This document shows, piece after piece, positions 25,849 through 34,759 of a stretch of DNA of 64,000 nt. The first letter of the stretch is position 1, and each line of letters opens with the position of its first letter. Below the pieces are notes generated by a model. The model was not told the origin of the DNA. It did not search any database and was given only the letters and a program-made list of their open reading frames with translations. The stretch covers positions 398,823 to 462,822 of the forward strand of contig NZ_RCUW01000001.1 in NCBI RefSeq assembly GCF_003667525.1, given 5' to 3'. Position numbers and translations under genes: made by a program. The DNA is from Mycetocola_B reblochoni. Its GTDB lineage: Bacteria > Actinomycetota > Actinomycetes > Actinomycetales > Microbacteriaceae.

Positions 25849-27375
25849 TTACTTCGCTGGTGCGTAGTTGTAGATCGACGGGACGGCGAGGCCCGACTGG
25901 GGTTCGGCGGTCACGCCGGCGTCGGTGACGAGCTGGTGCTCGACGCGGTAGAACGGCGCGAACCAGGCCTCCTCGACGATGTGCTCGTTGAGTGCCCTGA
26001 CGTCGGTGACGGCGTCGTCCGCCGAGGCGGAGCGGATGGACTCGACGAGCGACTGCACCTCGGGGTCGGTGCTGCCGAACATGTTGAACGTCCCCGGCAG
26101 GATGAGCGACTGGATGACGATCCAGTCGTTCGAGGACTGGCCGATGTTGAGCACCGTGCCGGAGAACTCCCTGTCACTGAAGATGCGCTGCAGCGCGGTC
26201 GCCTGGTCCAGGTCCTCCCAGGTGAGCTCGATGCCGGCCTCGGCCAGGCTCGTCTGGATGGCGCTGGCGAGCGGGTCGCTGACGATCGCGGCCATGCGCG
26301 GCAGCGTGAGGGAGATGCCGTCGGCGTAGCCAGCCTCGGCGAGCAGCTCCTTGGCCTTCGCGGGGTCGTGGGGGTAGGCCTCGTCAAGGCTCTCCTCGTA
26401 GCCGGGGGCGTTGACGCCGAACACCTGGCTGGTGACCGCGCCCCTGCCCTGCATGATCTGGTCGAGCATCGTCTGCCGGTCCAGCGCGTAGTTGATCGCC
26501 TGGCGGACGCGGACGTCACCGAGCTCCGGCGTGACGGCTCCGTCCCTGTCGAACAGGAAGAGGCCCTGGAAGTCGAAGGACGTCGGCGTGCTGGTGAGTG
26601 CCGTGTCGGCCTCGGCGGCGATCTGCTGGTCGACGCTCTGCAGCAGCGCGGTGTCGATCTGCCCTGTCTTCAGGCCGTTGACGATCGCGTTCTCGTTGTC
26701 GAAGGCGCTGATCGTCACGGTGTCGAAGGGGAGCTCGCTGTCCCAGTACTCGTCGTTCTTGTCGAACACCCACTTGGTGCCGATGACGGTGCCGTCGGCG
26801 TCGAGGCGGTACGGTCCGGTGCCGTCGGGGGTGGTCTTGAGCGCGTCCTCGTCCTCGAAGCCGGCGGGGTTGGCCATCAGGCCGGCCGAGTCGGACAGGT
26901 AGAACTCCAGGCCCGGGTTGGGCGCGTCCATGACGATGTCGACGTGGGTGGCGTCGACCGCGGTCACGTCGGTGACCCCGGCGAGGTTGGCCGAGTCCGT
27001 GCCTCCGCCGTCCCTGAACCGGAGCAGGTTCGCCGTGACGGCGTCGGCGTCCAGCGCGGTGCCGTCAGCGAAGGCGACGTCGTCGCGGAGGGTGAGCGAG
27101 AGGACGGTCCTGTCGTCGTTGTAGCTCCACTCGGTGGCGAGCATCGGCTCGTAGCTGCCGTCGGGAGCACGCTTGATGAGCGTGTCGTACACGGCCTGGA
27201 AGTAGGGCAGCGCGCTTCCGGTCGCGTCGACCGGGTCGAGGCTGCTCGGGACGGTCATGGTCGCGATGTTCAGCGTGTCCGAGGCCGTGTCGGCTCCGGT
27301 CCCTCCGCAGCCTGACAGCAGCAGGGACGCCGCGACGACGGCTGCGCCTGCGGGGAGAATACGGGTTCGCTTCAT
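25849..27375 (-). CDS. Family 5 extracellular solute-binding lipoprotein
   Basis: 508 residues from ATG 27375 (GAGG 8 bases upstream; GTG 27384 is less likely). The signal peptide ends in the lipobox LLSGC, so it is membrane-anchored. SBP_bac_5 features: LNIATMTVPSSLDPVDATG, YEPMLATEWSYNDD, the LTLRDDVAFADG motif, and VRQAINYALDRQTM. It captures substrate for the Opp-type importer encoded downstream. Family 5 proteins usually bind peptides or nickel, but some bind oligosaccharides; the linked GH20, nagA and nagB genes favour GlcNAc oligosaccharides or muropeptide-like ligands. Confidence 0.93.
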   Translation of the reverse strand: MKRTRILPAGAAVVAASLLLSGCGGTGADTASDTLNIATMTVPSSLDPVDATGSALPYFQAVYDTLIKRAPDGSYEPMLATEWSYNDDRTVLSLTLRDDVAFADGTALDADAVTANLLRFRDGGGTDSANLAGVTDVTAVDATHVDIVMDAPNPGLEFYLSDSAGLMANPAGFEDEDALKTTPDGTGPYRLDADGTVIGTKWVFDKNDEYWDSELPFDTVTISAFDNENAIVNGLKTGQIDTALLQSVDQQIAAEADTALTSTPTSFDFQGLFLFDRDGAVTPELGDVRVRQAINYALDRQTMLDQIMQGRGAVTSQVFGVNAPGYEESLDEAYPHDPAKAKELLAEAGYADGISLTLPRMAAIVSDPLASAIQTSLAEAGIELTWEDLDQATALQRIFSDREFSGTVLNIGQSSNDWIVIQSLILPGTFNMFGSTDPEVQSLVESIRSASADDAVTDVRALNEHIVEEAWFAPFYRVEHQLVTDAGVTAEPQSGLAVPSIYNYAPAK

Positions 27376-27443
27376 CAATGGCACCTCGTCTTTGGAAAGT
27401 GATTGCAGAGTGTGGATCCCGCCTCAGCTCAAGGCGTACGGCG

Positions 27444-27473
27444 ATCATACACAGGAGATCTACCAGGTGGTAG
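27444..27473 (-). promoter_or_regulatory. TetR operator CTACCAGGTGGTAG and importer promoter
   Basis: The palindrome CTACCA-GG-TGGTAG (27460-27473) lies between the divergent binding-protein and tetR genes. On the minus strand a -10 TATGAT (27449-27444) sits so that its -35 region falls inside the palindrome. Binding there would block the importer operon. Repression by the adjacent TetR is inferred. Confidence 0.65.
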
Positions 27474-27537
27474 GTTTTTGTGCGACGGGCACGGAACGCC
27501 ACCACTTCCCCGTCCCGACAGGCCAGAACGGAGCACG

Positions 27538-28209
27538 ATGACCACGTCACCAGAGGGTCGCCCGGCACAGCGGGAACGCCTGAGCAAGGGCGAGCGCACC
27601 AAGCAGCGCATCGTCGAACTCGCCCTCGAGACCTTCGCGACGTCCGGCTTCAACGCCGTCTCGCTCCGCGACATCGCCACGCAGGCGGGCATGACCCACG
27701 CCGGCCTGCTCCACCACTTCGACGGCAAGAAGGACCTGCTCGCCCAGGTCCTCAGCTACAGGGACCGCCGCGACCGCGCGCAGATGCCCGACCGCTCGGC
27801 CCCCGTCGCCGAGCGCTTCGCCTGGCTGGTCAGCATCGTCGAGCGCAACGTCGCCGCCCCCGGCGGCTCCAGTCTCTACGCCACCCTGTCCGGCGAGGCC
27901 GTCCGCCCCGACCACCCCGCGCACGACCACTTCGTCGCCCGCTTCCGCTACCTGCAGAGCTACCTGGCCGACGCCTTCGAGGACGCCTTCGCCGAGCAGG
28001 CCGACCCGCCCCCGATCGCCCCGGCCCAGGCCGCGAGGCAACTGCTCGCGCTCCTCGACGGCCTGCAGCTGCACGCCCTGTACGAGCCGGACGAGCACAC
28101 CATGATCCCCGACGTGATCGCGTCGCTGAACACCCTCGGCATCACCGTCCGTCCGCGCGACGTCGCGCACGCGACCAGCGGTGATGCCCCGACCACCGAT
28201 GGAGCCTGA
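27538..28209 (+). CDS. TetR-family regulator of the GlcNAc locus
   Basis: 223 residues from ATG 27538. The N-terminal helix-turn-helix is typical (TKQRIVELALETFATSGFNA, VSLRDIATQAGMTHAGLLHH, FDGKKDLL). The C-terminal helical ligand domain (about 80-200) is a variable TetR type. It is divergent from the importer operon and the first gene before the GH3 gene, 3 bases from its ATG, so it probably autoregulates and controls both operons. The usual actinobacterial GlcNAc regulator DasR and its operator were not seen here. Confidence 0.92.
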   Translation: MTTSPEGRPAQRERLSKGERTKQRIVELALETFATSGFNAVSLRDIATQAGMTHAGLLHHFDGKKDLLAQVLSYRDRRDRAQMPDRSAPVAERFAWLVSIVERNVAAPGGSSLYATLSGEAVRPDHPAHDHFVARFRYLQSYLADAFEDAFAEQADPPPIAPAQAARQLLALLDGLQLHALYEPDEHTMIPDVIASLNTLGITVRPRDVAHATSGDAPTTDGA

Positions 28210-28212
28210 GAC

Positions 28213-30447
28213 ATGACGACACCCCGGCCGAGCCTCGAGCAGAAGGCGGCCCTGACCTCGGGCCGCGACACCTGGCACTCGGAGTCCCTCGACGACATCC
28301 CCGTGATGATGATGACCGACGGCCCCCACGGGCTGCGCCAGCAGCTGCAGGACGGCGGCGACGCGCTCGGCATCGGCAACAGCGTCCCGGCGACCTGCTT
28401 TCCCCCCGCCGCCGGCCTGGCCTCCAGCTGGAACACCGGGCTCGTCGAGCGCGTCGGCGTCGCCCTCGGGACCGAGGCCAGGGCCACAGAGATCCGGATC
28501 CTGCTCGGCCCCGGCCTCAACATCAAGCGCTCCCCCCTCGGCGGGCGGAACTTCGAGTACTTCTCCGAGGACCCGCGGGTGTCGGGGGAGCTCGCCGCCG
28601 CCATGGTGACCGGCATCCAGTCGATGGGCGTGGCCGCGACGCCCAAGCACTTCGCCGTGAACAACCAGGAGACCGACCGGCTGCGCGTGAGCGCCGAGGT
28701 CGACGAGCGGGCGCTCCGCGAGATCTACCTCTCCGCGTTCGAGCGGGTGGTCACCGTGGCGAGCCCCTGGGCCTTCATGAGCTCGTACAACCGGATCAAC
28801 GGCGTCTACGCGAGCGAGAACCACTGGCTCCTCACGGAGCTGCTGCGCGAGGAGTGGGGCTTCGACGGGCTGGTCATGTCCGACTGGGGGGCGGTCAACG
28901 ACCGCGTCGCAGCCCTGGCCGCCGGGCTCGAGCTGGAGATGCCGCCCACCGGCACCGACCAGCTCATCGTCGACGCCGTGCGGACGGGCGAGCTCGACGA
29001 GGCCGTGCTCGACCGGGCCGTCGACCGGCTGCGCCTGCTGGCCGAGCGCACCGAGCGCCCGCCGCTGACCGGCTACGACGCCGACGCGCACGACGACCTC
29101 GCCCGCTCCGCCGCGCAGGAGTCCATCGTGCTGCTGAAGAACGCGGACGTCCTGCCGCTGGACGCCGCGGCCACGCCCCGCATCGCCGTCGTCGGCGAGT
29201 TCGCCCGCACGCCGCGGTATCAGGGCGGCGGATCGAGCAGGGTCGTGCCGACGCGCATGCACTCGGCGCTGGACGCGCTTACCGACGCGCTCGGGCTCGG
29301 CGCGGACGGCCTGAGCTTCTCCCCCGGATTCGCGCTCGACGGGGACACCCCCGCCGGCGCGGCCGACGAGGCGGTCGCCGCCGTCGAGGCCGCCGACGTG
29401 GCCGTGCTCTTCCTCGGACTGCCCGACGGCACCGAGTCCGAGGGCTTCGACCGGACCACGATCGCGCTTCCCGCCGAGCAGCTTCATCTGCTGGAGCGGG
29501 CGGCAGCCACCACGACCCCCGTCGTCGTCGTGCTGTCCAACGGCGCGGTCGTCGACGTCGCCTCGTGGGAGCACCACGCCGACGCGATCCTCGAGGCCTG
29601 GCTGCTCGGCCAGGCGGGAGGACTCGCCATCGCCGACGTCCTGCTCGGAACGGTGTCGCCGAGCGGGAAGCTCGCCGAGACGATCCCGCTCGACCTGGCC
29701 GACACCCCCAGCCACCTGTCCTTCCCCGGCCGCGACGGCGTCGTCGTCTACGGCGAGAGCGTCTACGTCGGCTACCGCCACTACGACACGCGGCGGCTCC
29801 CCGTCGCGTACCCCTTCGGTTTCGGCCTCAGCTACACCCGCTTCGAGTACAGCGAGCTGGAGGTCACCGCCACCGGGCGGAACTCCTGGACCGTCGCGGC
29901 GACCGTCACCAACGTCGGCGAGCGACGCGGTGCGGAGACCGTGCAGCTGTACATCGGCGTCGAGCAGGATCGGCCCGACCGTCCCGTGCACGAGCTCCGC
30001 GGCTTCGCCAAGGTCGACCTCGAGCCGGGCGAGTCGGCCCGGGTCGAGCTGCCCGTCACCGAGCGCGACCTCAGCCACTGGAGTGTCAGGGACGGCGCCT
30101 GGCGCGTCGAGAAGGGCCGCTACACGGTCGAGCTCGCGGCGCACAGTAGGGACGTCCGGCTGGCGACGACGATCACGAGCGAGGGCGATGGCGTCGTCAC
30201 ACGGCTGAACGGCATGTCCACCGTGGGGGAATGGCTGGACCACCCCTACGGCAGGGAGCAGATCCAGTGGTTCATCGACGGCGTGGACACGCGGTTCGGG
30301 GCCACGGCACCGGAGATGATCGTCATGCTCAAGCAGCTGCCGATCGCCAAGCTGACGACGTTCGGCATCGGCCTGGACTCCGCGCGCATCGAACGGATGT
30401 GCGCGGAGGCGGCGGCCGACGGCGAACGGCACGGCGAGCAGCCGTGA
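28213..30447 (+). CDS. Glycoside hydrolase family 3 (BglX-type)
   Basis: 744 residues. The barrel domain has MTDGPHGLRQ, the motif KHFAVNNQETDR and the nucleophile Asp in GFDGLVMSDWGAVNDR (about residue 225). The second alpha/beta domain (about 290-520) and a C-terminal fibronectin-III-like domain (VTNVGERRGAETVQLYIG, WRVEKGRYTVEL) complete the three-domain layout of beta-glucosidase-type GH3. The NagZ motif KHFPG...D(S/T)H is absent, so a beta-glucosidase or related exo-glycosidase activity is more likely than hexosaminidase. There is no signal peptide, so it is cytoplasmic. Confidence 0.93.
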   Translation: MTTPRPSLEQKAALTSGRDTWHSESLDDIPVMMMTDGPHGLRQQLQDGGDALGIGNSVPATCFPPAAGLASSWNTGLVERVGVALGTEARATEIRILLGPGLNIKRSPLGGRNFEYFSEDPRVSGELAAAMVTGIQSMGVAATPKHFAVNNQETDRLRVSAEVDERALREIYLSAFERVVTVASPWAFMSSYNRINGVYASENHWLLTELLREEWGFDGLVMSDWGAVNDRVAALAAGLELEMPPTGTDQLIVDAVRTGELDEAVLDRAVDRLRLLAERTERPPLTGYDADAHDDLARSAAQESIVLLKNADVLPLDAAATPRIAVVGEFARTPRYQGGGSSRVVPTRMHSALDALTDALGLGADGLSFSPGFALDGDTPAGAADEAVAAVEAADVAVLFLGLPDGTESEGFDRTTIALPAEQLHLLERAAATTTPVVVVLSNGAVVDVASWEHHADAILEAWLLGQAGGLAIADVLLGTVSPSGKLAETIPLDLADTPSHLSFPGRDGVVVYGESVYVGYRHYDTRRLPVAYPFGFGLSYTRFEYSELEVTATGRNSWTVAATVTNVGERRGAETVQLYIGVEQDRPDRPVHELRGFAKVDLEPGESARVELPVTERDLSHWSVRDGAWRVEKGRYTVELAAHSRDVRLATTITSEGDGVVTRLNGMSTVGEWLDHPYGREQIQWFIDGVDTRFGATAPEMIVMLKQLPIAKLTTFGIGLDSARIERMCAEAAADGERHGEQP

Positions 30448-31658
30448 CCGTCGTCGCCTCCGCCACCGGAATCCTGCCCCTGCTGCACGGTGCGGCCGAG
30501 CTGGAGCCGGGCTCCTTCGGCGGCTGGCGCGTCCACCGGCTGCCCGCGTGGGCGAGGGCCCAGCACGACTCGCCGCTGTTCCGCGCCGCGGAGCTCGCGC
30601 CGATGGCGGTCAGGCTGCGGCTGACGACGCCGGCGCGGCGGGTGAGGGTGCGACTGGTCACCTCGGGGATCGCCGGCGCGACAGGTGTGCCGAGCACTCC
30701 GGTGCGCAGCAGCAGCGGGTCGGGCGAGCACGAGCATGCGGTTCCGCTCGGCGTCGCGGTCTCGGCCGAGGCGCCGGCCGACATCAGGGGCGGGGTCGCG
30801 ACGATCGAGATCGAGCACGACGGCTCCGACACGCCCGTCGAGCTGCACCTGCCACACGGTGTCGGTGTCGAGCTTGTCTCCGTGTCGGCCGACGGGCCGC
30901 TCACCGCCGCGCCGGATCACCGCCCGCTGTGGGTGCACTACGGCAGCTCGATCAGCCACGGCGCGTACCTGGCCAGCGACGCCGACGCCTGGCCTATCCG
31001 CGCCGCACGCGCACTCGACTGGCAGCTGCACAGCCTCGCCTTCGCCGGCAACGCGCAGCTGGACGGCTTCGTCGCCCGGCACCTTCGCACCCTGCCCGCC
31101 GACCTCGTCACGCTCAAGGTGGGCATCAACCTGGTGAACGCCGACAGCATGCGCGAGCGTGCCGTCCGTCCGGCGCTGCATTCCTTCCTCGACACCGTCC
31201 GCGAGGCGATGCCGACCACCCCCGTGCTGATGATCACGGCGGTCAGCTGCCCCATCCACGAGGAGACCCCCGGCCCGGTGGTCCCGCGCGCGGGCGGCTT
31301 CGGCGCGGCCGAGCGCCGGGTCGAGGACGATGCGGGGGCGCTGACCCTCCGCCGCACGAGGGAGATCGTCGAGGACGTCGTCGCCGGGCGACGCCGGACG
31401 GATCCCGCGCTCGATGTGATCGACAGGCGCCGGCTCCTCGGCGAGGACGATGTCGCGACCCTCTACGACCGGCTGCACCCCGACCGGGCCGGCAGCCGTC
31501 TGATGGCCGACCGCGCTGTCCCCCTGCTGCGCGCAGCCAGGCAGCGGCTGGCCGTTCCCTCGCCCACGGTCGACGGCACCGGACGCGACGGTGCCGGTGC
31601 CGCCGGCGACGGCGGGGACGGCGACGGTGACGACGGCGGGGACGGGGCGAGCCGATGA
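30444..31658 (+). CDS. SGNH/GDSL-family esterase
   Basis: 404 residues from GTG 30444, overlapping the GH3 stop (GTGA). The N-terminal beta-rich domain (about 1-155) precedes the SGNH hydrolase. Block I is VHYGSSISHG with the catalytic Ser; Gly and Asn are in LVTLKVGINLVN; the Asp-x-x-His block is YDRLHPDRAG. The two-domain layout is seen in carbohydrate esterases that remove acetyl groups. The C-terminal 35 residues are a Gly/Asp-rich tail. A role in deacylating imported sugars is inferred from the operon. Confidence 0.88.
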   Translation: MTVVASATGILPLLHGAAELEPGSFGGWRVHRLPAWARAQHDSPLFRAAELAPMAVRLRLTTPARRVRVRLVTSGIAGATGVPSTPVRSSSGSGEHEHAVPLGVAVSAEAPADIRGGVATIEIEHDGSDTPVELHLPHGVGVELVSVSADGPLTAAPDHRPLWVHYGSSISHGAYLASDADAWPIRAARALDWQLHSLAFAGNAQLDGFVARHLRTLPADLVTLKVGINLVNADSMRERAVRPALHSFLDTVREAMPTTPVLMITAVSCPIHEETPGPVVPRAGGFGAAERRVEDDAGALTLRRTREIVEDVVAGRRRTDPALDVIDRRRLLGEDDVATLYDRLHPDRAGSRLMADRAVPLLRAARQRLAVPSPTVDGTGRDGAGAAGDGGDGDGDDGGDGASR

Positions 31659-32572
31659 GCGCGACCGGCTACCTCATCGGCGTCGACGTCGGCGGGACGA
31701 GCATGCGCGCGTCGGCGGTCACCACGACCGGCACGGAGCTCGCCCGCCACCGGCTGCCGACCTCCGCGGAGCTCGACCCCCAGCGCACGCTCGACCGGTT
31801 GATCGCGGAGCTGCGCGCCTTTCTCCCCCCGGACACGGGGAAGCCGCGAGCGATCGGCCTGGGCGTGCCAGGGCACGTGTCCGCGGGCGTCGTGCGGCGC
31901 GCGGCGAACCTCGGCTGGCGGGACCATCCGCTGGCGGCCCTGCTGCGCGCGAGCACCGGCGTGGACCGCATCTCCGTCTCCAACGACGCCGCCGCGACGG
32001 CGCTCGCGGAGAGCGCGGCGCGCGGCCACCGCGGCGGGGTGCTTGTCGTACCGCTCGGGACGGGTGTCTCCGGAGCGCTGGTGCGCGACGGCGTGCTGCT
32101 CGGCGGCGACAGCGGCGCGGCGGGAGAGCTCGGCCACGCACCGGTCATCCCCGGAGGCGAGCCCTGCGCGTGCGGGTCGTCCGGCTGCGTCGAGGCCTAC
32201 GCCTCCGCCCGCAGCGTGGTCAGGCGATTCCGCTCGGCCGGCGGGCGCGCGCACGACGCGGCGGACGTCGTCGCCGCAGTTGCCGCGGGCGACTCACGCG
32301 CCGCCGCTGTGTGGGACTCGGCCTGCGACGCGCTGGCGCGGGGCATCGCGGGTGCCGTCGCCCTCACCGACCCCGGTCTCGTCGTCCTCGGCGGAGGGCT
32401 GTCGGCCGCGGGCGAGGCGTTGCGGGAACCGGTCGACCGGCGACTCGCCGAGCTGCTGCCGTGGCGGGACGCACCGAGGCTCGAGCTCGCCGTCCTCGGC
32501 CAGGAGGCCGGCCTGACCGGTGCCGTCGCCCTGGCAGCTGCCGCGATCGGAGACGGGCAGCGCGCCCCCTGA
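31655..32572 (+). CDS. ROK-family sugar kinase, probable GlcNAc kinase
   Basis: 305 residues from ATG 31655 (ATGA overlap). ATP-binding motif LIGVDVGGTSMRAS; substrate segment LGVPGHVSAG and VSNDAAATALAE; phosphate loop LGTGVSGALV. The ROK zinc motif is complete: GELGHAPVIPGG, then CACGSSGCVEAYAS. It has no N-terminal helix-turn-helix, so it is a kinase and not a NagC-like repressor. Between GH20/GH3 and nagBA, phosphorylation of GlcNAc to GlcNAc-6-phosphate is the expected step; glucose phosphorylation cannot be excluded. Confidence 0.9.
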   Translation: MSATGYLIGVDVGGTSMRASAVTTTGTELARHRLPTSAELDPQRTLDRLIAELRAFLPPDTGKPRAIGLGVPGHVSAGVVRRAANLGWRDHPLAALLRASTGVDRISVSNDAAATALAESAARGHRGGVLVVPLGTGVSGALVRDGVLLGGDSGAAGELGHAPVIPGGEPCACGSSGCVEAYASARSVVRRFRSAGGRAHDAADVVAAVAAGDSRAAAVWDSACDALARGIAGAVALTDPGLVVLGGGLSAAGEALREPVDRRLAELLPWRDAPRLELAVLGQEAGLTGAVALAAAAIGDGQRAP

Positions 32573-32695
32573 CCACCCCCGACGGAGCACCCCACGACGG
32601 ACCGCCGCACGGCTAGGACCTCCCACGCCAGACCACCCCACGACGCCCCCTCCCGACAGCCCACCACGCCGCCCCGATCCCAGAGAAGGCAGAGC
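32573..32695 (+). promoter_or_regulatory. Spacer between kinase and nagB
   Basis: A 123-base gap in an otherwise overlapping operon, rich in CCACG-type repeats. Apart from the ribosome site AGAAGG before nagB, nothing recognisable. No DasR-type ACTGGTCTAGACCA operator is present. Confidence 0.4.
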
Positions 32696-33466
32696 ATGCA
32701 GATCATCATCGTCCCCACCCCCGAGGCCCTCGGCGACGCCGCGGCCGACCTCATCCTGCGGCGAGCGGATGCCGGCGAGCTCCGGGTTCTCGGCGTGGCC
32801 ACGGGCTCGTCGCCGGTCCCCGTCTACCGGTCCCTGGCGGAGCGGGCCGCGGGCCGGCTGTCCGGGGTGACCGCCATCGCCCTCGACGAGTACGTCGGCA
32901 TCGACCCGGACCACCCCGAGAGCTACCACAGCGTCATCGACCGTGAGGTGACCGTCCCTCTCGGCCTCGACCCCTCCGCCGTCCACGTCCCCGACGGCGA
33001 CGTCGGCGGGCTGCCGACGGCCGGCGAGCGCTACGAGGGCCTCATCCGCGCCTGCGGCGGCGTGGACGTGCAGATCCTCGGGATCGGAGCGACCGGTCAC
33101 ATCGGGTTCAACGAGCCGGGGTCCTCGCTCGCGTCCCGAACGAGGGTGAAGACGCTCACCCCGCAGACCCGCAGCGACAATGCCCGCTTCTTCGCCGAGC
33201 AGAAGGATGTTCCTGTGCACTGCGTGACGCAGGGCCTCGGCACGATCATGGACGCCAGGGAGGTGCTGCTCGTCGCGTGGGGTGACGCCAAGTCGGAGGC
33301 CGTCGCGGCCGCCGTCGAGGGCCCGGTCACGAGCATGTGCCCCGGAAGCGTGCTGCAGATGCACCCGAACGCCACCGTCATCGTCGACGAGGCCGCCGCC
33401 GCACGATTGACGAACGCCGACTACTACCGCTTCGCGTACGCGAACCGCCCGGACTGGCAGCGATGA
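32696..33466 (+). CDS. nagB: Glucosamine-6-phosphate deaminase
   Basis: 256 residues, normal NagB length. LGVATGSSPVPVY is the phosphate-binding loop; the catalytic Asp is in IALDEYVG near residue 64; the general-acid His is in GIGATGHIGFNEPGSS near 130. It converts glucosamine-6-phosphate to fructose-6-phosphate and ammonia, the last step of the pathway encoded here. Its stop overlaps the nagA start (ATGA), so the two are translationally coupled. Confidence 0.97.
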   Translation: MQIIIVPTPEALGDAAADLILRRADAGELRVLGVATGSSPVPVYRSLAERAAGRLSGVTAIALDEYVGIDPDHPESYHSVIDREVTVPLGLDPSAVHVPDGDVGGLPTAGERYEGLIRACGGVDVQILGIGATGHIGFNEPGSSLASRTRVKTLTPQTRSDNARFFAEQKDVPVHCVTQGLGTIMDAREVLLVAWGDAKSEAVAAAVEGPVTSMCPGSVLQMHPNATVIVDEAAAARLTNADYYRFAYANRPDWQR

Positions 33467-34746
33467 GCGACCGACGGCTTCTGCTGCACTCGGTCACGGC
33501 CGTCGACGCCGGGGGGACGCGCGAGGACGCCTGGCTGAGCTGCGTCGACGGCGTGATCGCGGCGACGGGTGTCGGCGACGGCTGGCGCGCCCACCTGGCG
33601 CCCTCGACCCGCATGGCGGGCGGTGGCGGTGTGGCGGGCGACGACGGCACGGCGCGCGGCGACCACCCGGCGGCGGGGTTCAGCATGGGCGGCGTGGGCG
33701 GCCGGGCCGGTCACGACGGCGGTCCCACCGTCCTCGACGGCTCGGGGCTGACCGTCACCCCCGGCTTCATCGACCTGCACCAGCACGGCGGCGGCGGGCA
33801 CGGCAACGAGGACGGCCCCGCCGGCATCCTCGCCGCCCTGGACGCCCATGCCCTCCACGGCACGACCCGGGCACTCGCCAGCCTCGTGGCGGCCCCCGTC
33901 CCGGTGCTGAGGGAGCGGCTGGAGTCGGCGAGCGCACTGGCCGCCCGCACCCCCGGCCTGTGGGGCGTCCACCTGGAGGGTCCCTTCCTCGCGCCCGCGC
34001 GGAAGGGCGCGCACGACGAGTCCGCCCTCGTCGCGCCCCGTCGTGCGGACGTCGCCGCGCTCCTTCCGCGGGGGGCGGAGCCGGCGATGATCACGATCGC
34101 CCCCGAGCTCCCGGGTGCCGGAGCCGCTATCGCCGCGTTCGCCTCGGCGGGCAGCGTCGTCGCGATCGGGCACACGGAGTGCGACGACGCTCAGGCACGT
34201 GCCGCCATCGCCGCGGGCGCCAGGCATCTGACGCACACCTTCAACGCCATGCCGGGGATCGGTCACCGCGAGCCCGGTCCGATCCTCGCGGCCGTGGAGT
34301 CCGGCGGCATCACCCTCGAGGTCATCGTGGACGGCCACCACGTGCATCCCGCGGCGGTCCGGCTGCTGTACGCCGTCGCACCCGGTCGCGTCGCCGCCGT
34401 CACCGATGCGATGGCCGCAGCAGGAGCACCGGACGGCCGCTACCGCCTCGGGGACCTCGACGTCACCGTCGCCGACGGGGTCGCCACGCTGGCGGGGACG
34501 ACGACGCTGGCCGGGTCGACGCTGACGATGGACGCCGCGCTGCGCACCGGTCTGGCGATGGGCGTACCGGTGGCGGAGATGGTCGGCTCCCTCACCGCGA
34601 CACCCGCGCGCGTGCTCGGCAGAGACGCGAGCTTCGGCATGCTGGGCCCCGGCTTCGTCGCCGACCTCGTGCTCGTCGACGCCGGCTGGCAGGTCGTCGG
34701 CGTCTACCGTGACGGGGTGCCCGTCGTCTCCCCGCTGACGACGTGA
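33463..34746 (+). CDS. nagA: N-acetylglucosamine-6-phosphate deacetylase
   Basis: 427 residues from ATG 33463. Metal and substrate motifs of NagA: GFIDLHQHGGGG (HxH), VHLEGPFLAPARKGAHDE, AIGHTECDD, LTHTFNAMPG, DGHHVHP and the catalytic Asp in AVTDAMAAAG. It removes the acetyl group from GlcNAc-6-phosphate for NagB. Residues about 45-85 are an unusual Gly/Asp/Ala-rich insertion between the N-terminal strands and the HxH motif, which makes the protein longer than most NagA enzymes. Coupled to nagB by ATGA overlap. Confidence 0.96.
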   Translation: MSDRRLLLHSVTAVDAGGTREDAWLSCVDGVIAATGVGDGWRAHLAPSTRMAGGGGVAGDDGTARGDHPAAGFSMGGVGGRAGHDGGPTVLDGSGLTVTPGFIDLHQHGGGGHGNEDGPAGILAALDAHALHGTTRALASLVAAPVPVLRERLESASALAARTPGLWGVHLEGPFLAPARKGAHDESALVAPRRADVAALLPRGAEPAMITIAPELPGAGAAIAAFASAGSVVAIGHTECDDAQARAAIAAGARHLTHTFNAMPGIGHREPGPILAAVESGGITLEVIVDGHHVHPAAVRLLYAVAPGRVAAVTDAMAAAGAPDGRYRLGDLDVTVADGVATLAGTTTLAGSTLTMDAALRTGLAMGVPVAEMVGSLTATPARVLGRDASFGMLGPGFVADLVLVDAGWQVVGVYRDGVPVVSPLTT

Positions 34747-34759
34747 GGCGGTCCGGCGC

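Noticed and set aside
27547..30432. A 961-codon open frame on the minus strand opposite tetR and the GH3 gene
   Set aside because: The plus strand encodes clear TetR and GH3 domains. The minus-strand translation is Asp/Gly/Arg/Val-rich with no fold motif, as expected antisense to GC3-biased genes.
20600..34750. DasR-type operator in the GlcNAc locus
   Set aside because: No ACTGGTCTAGACCAGT-like sequence in the intergenic gaps; the palindrome found at 27460-27473 differs and sits beside a TetR gene.
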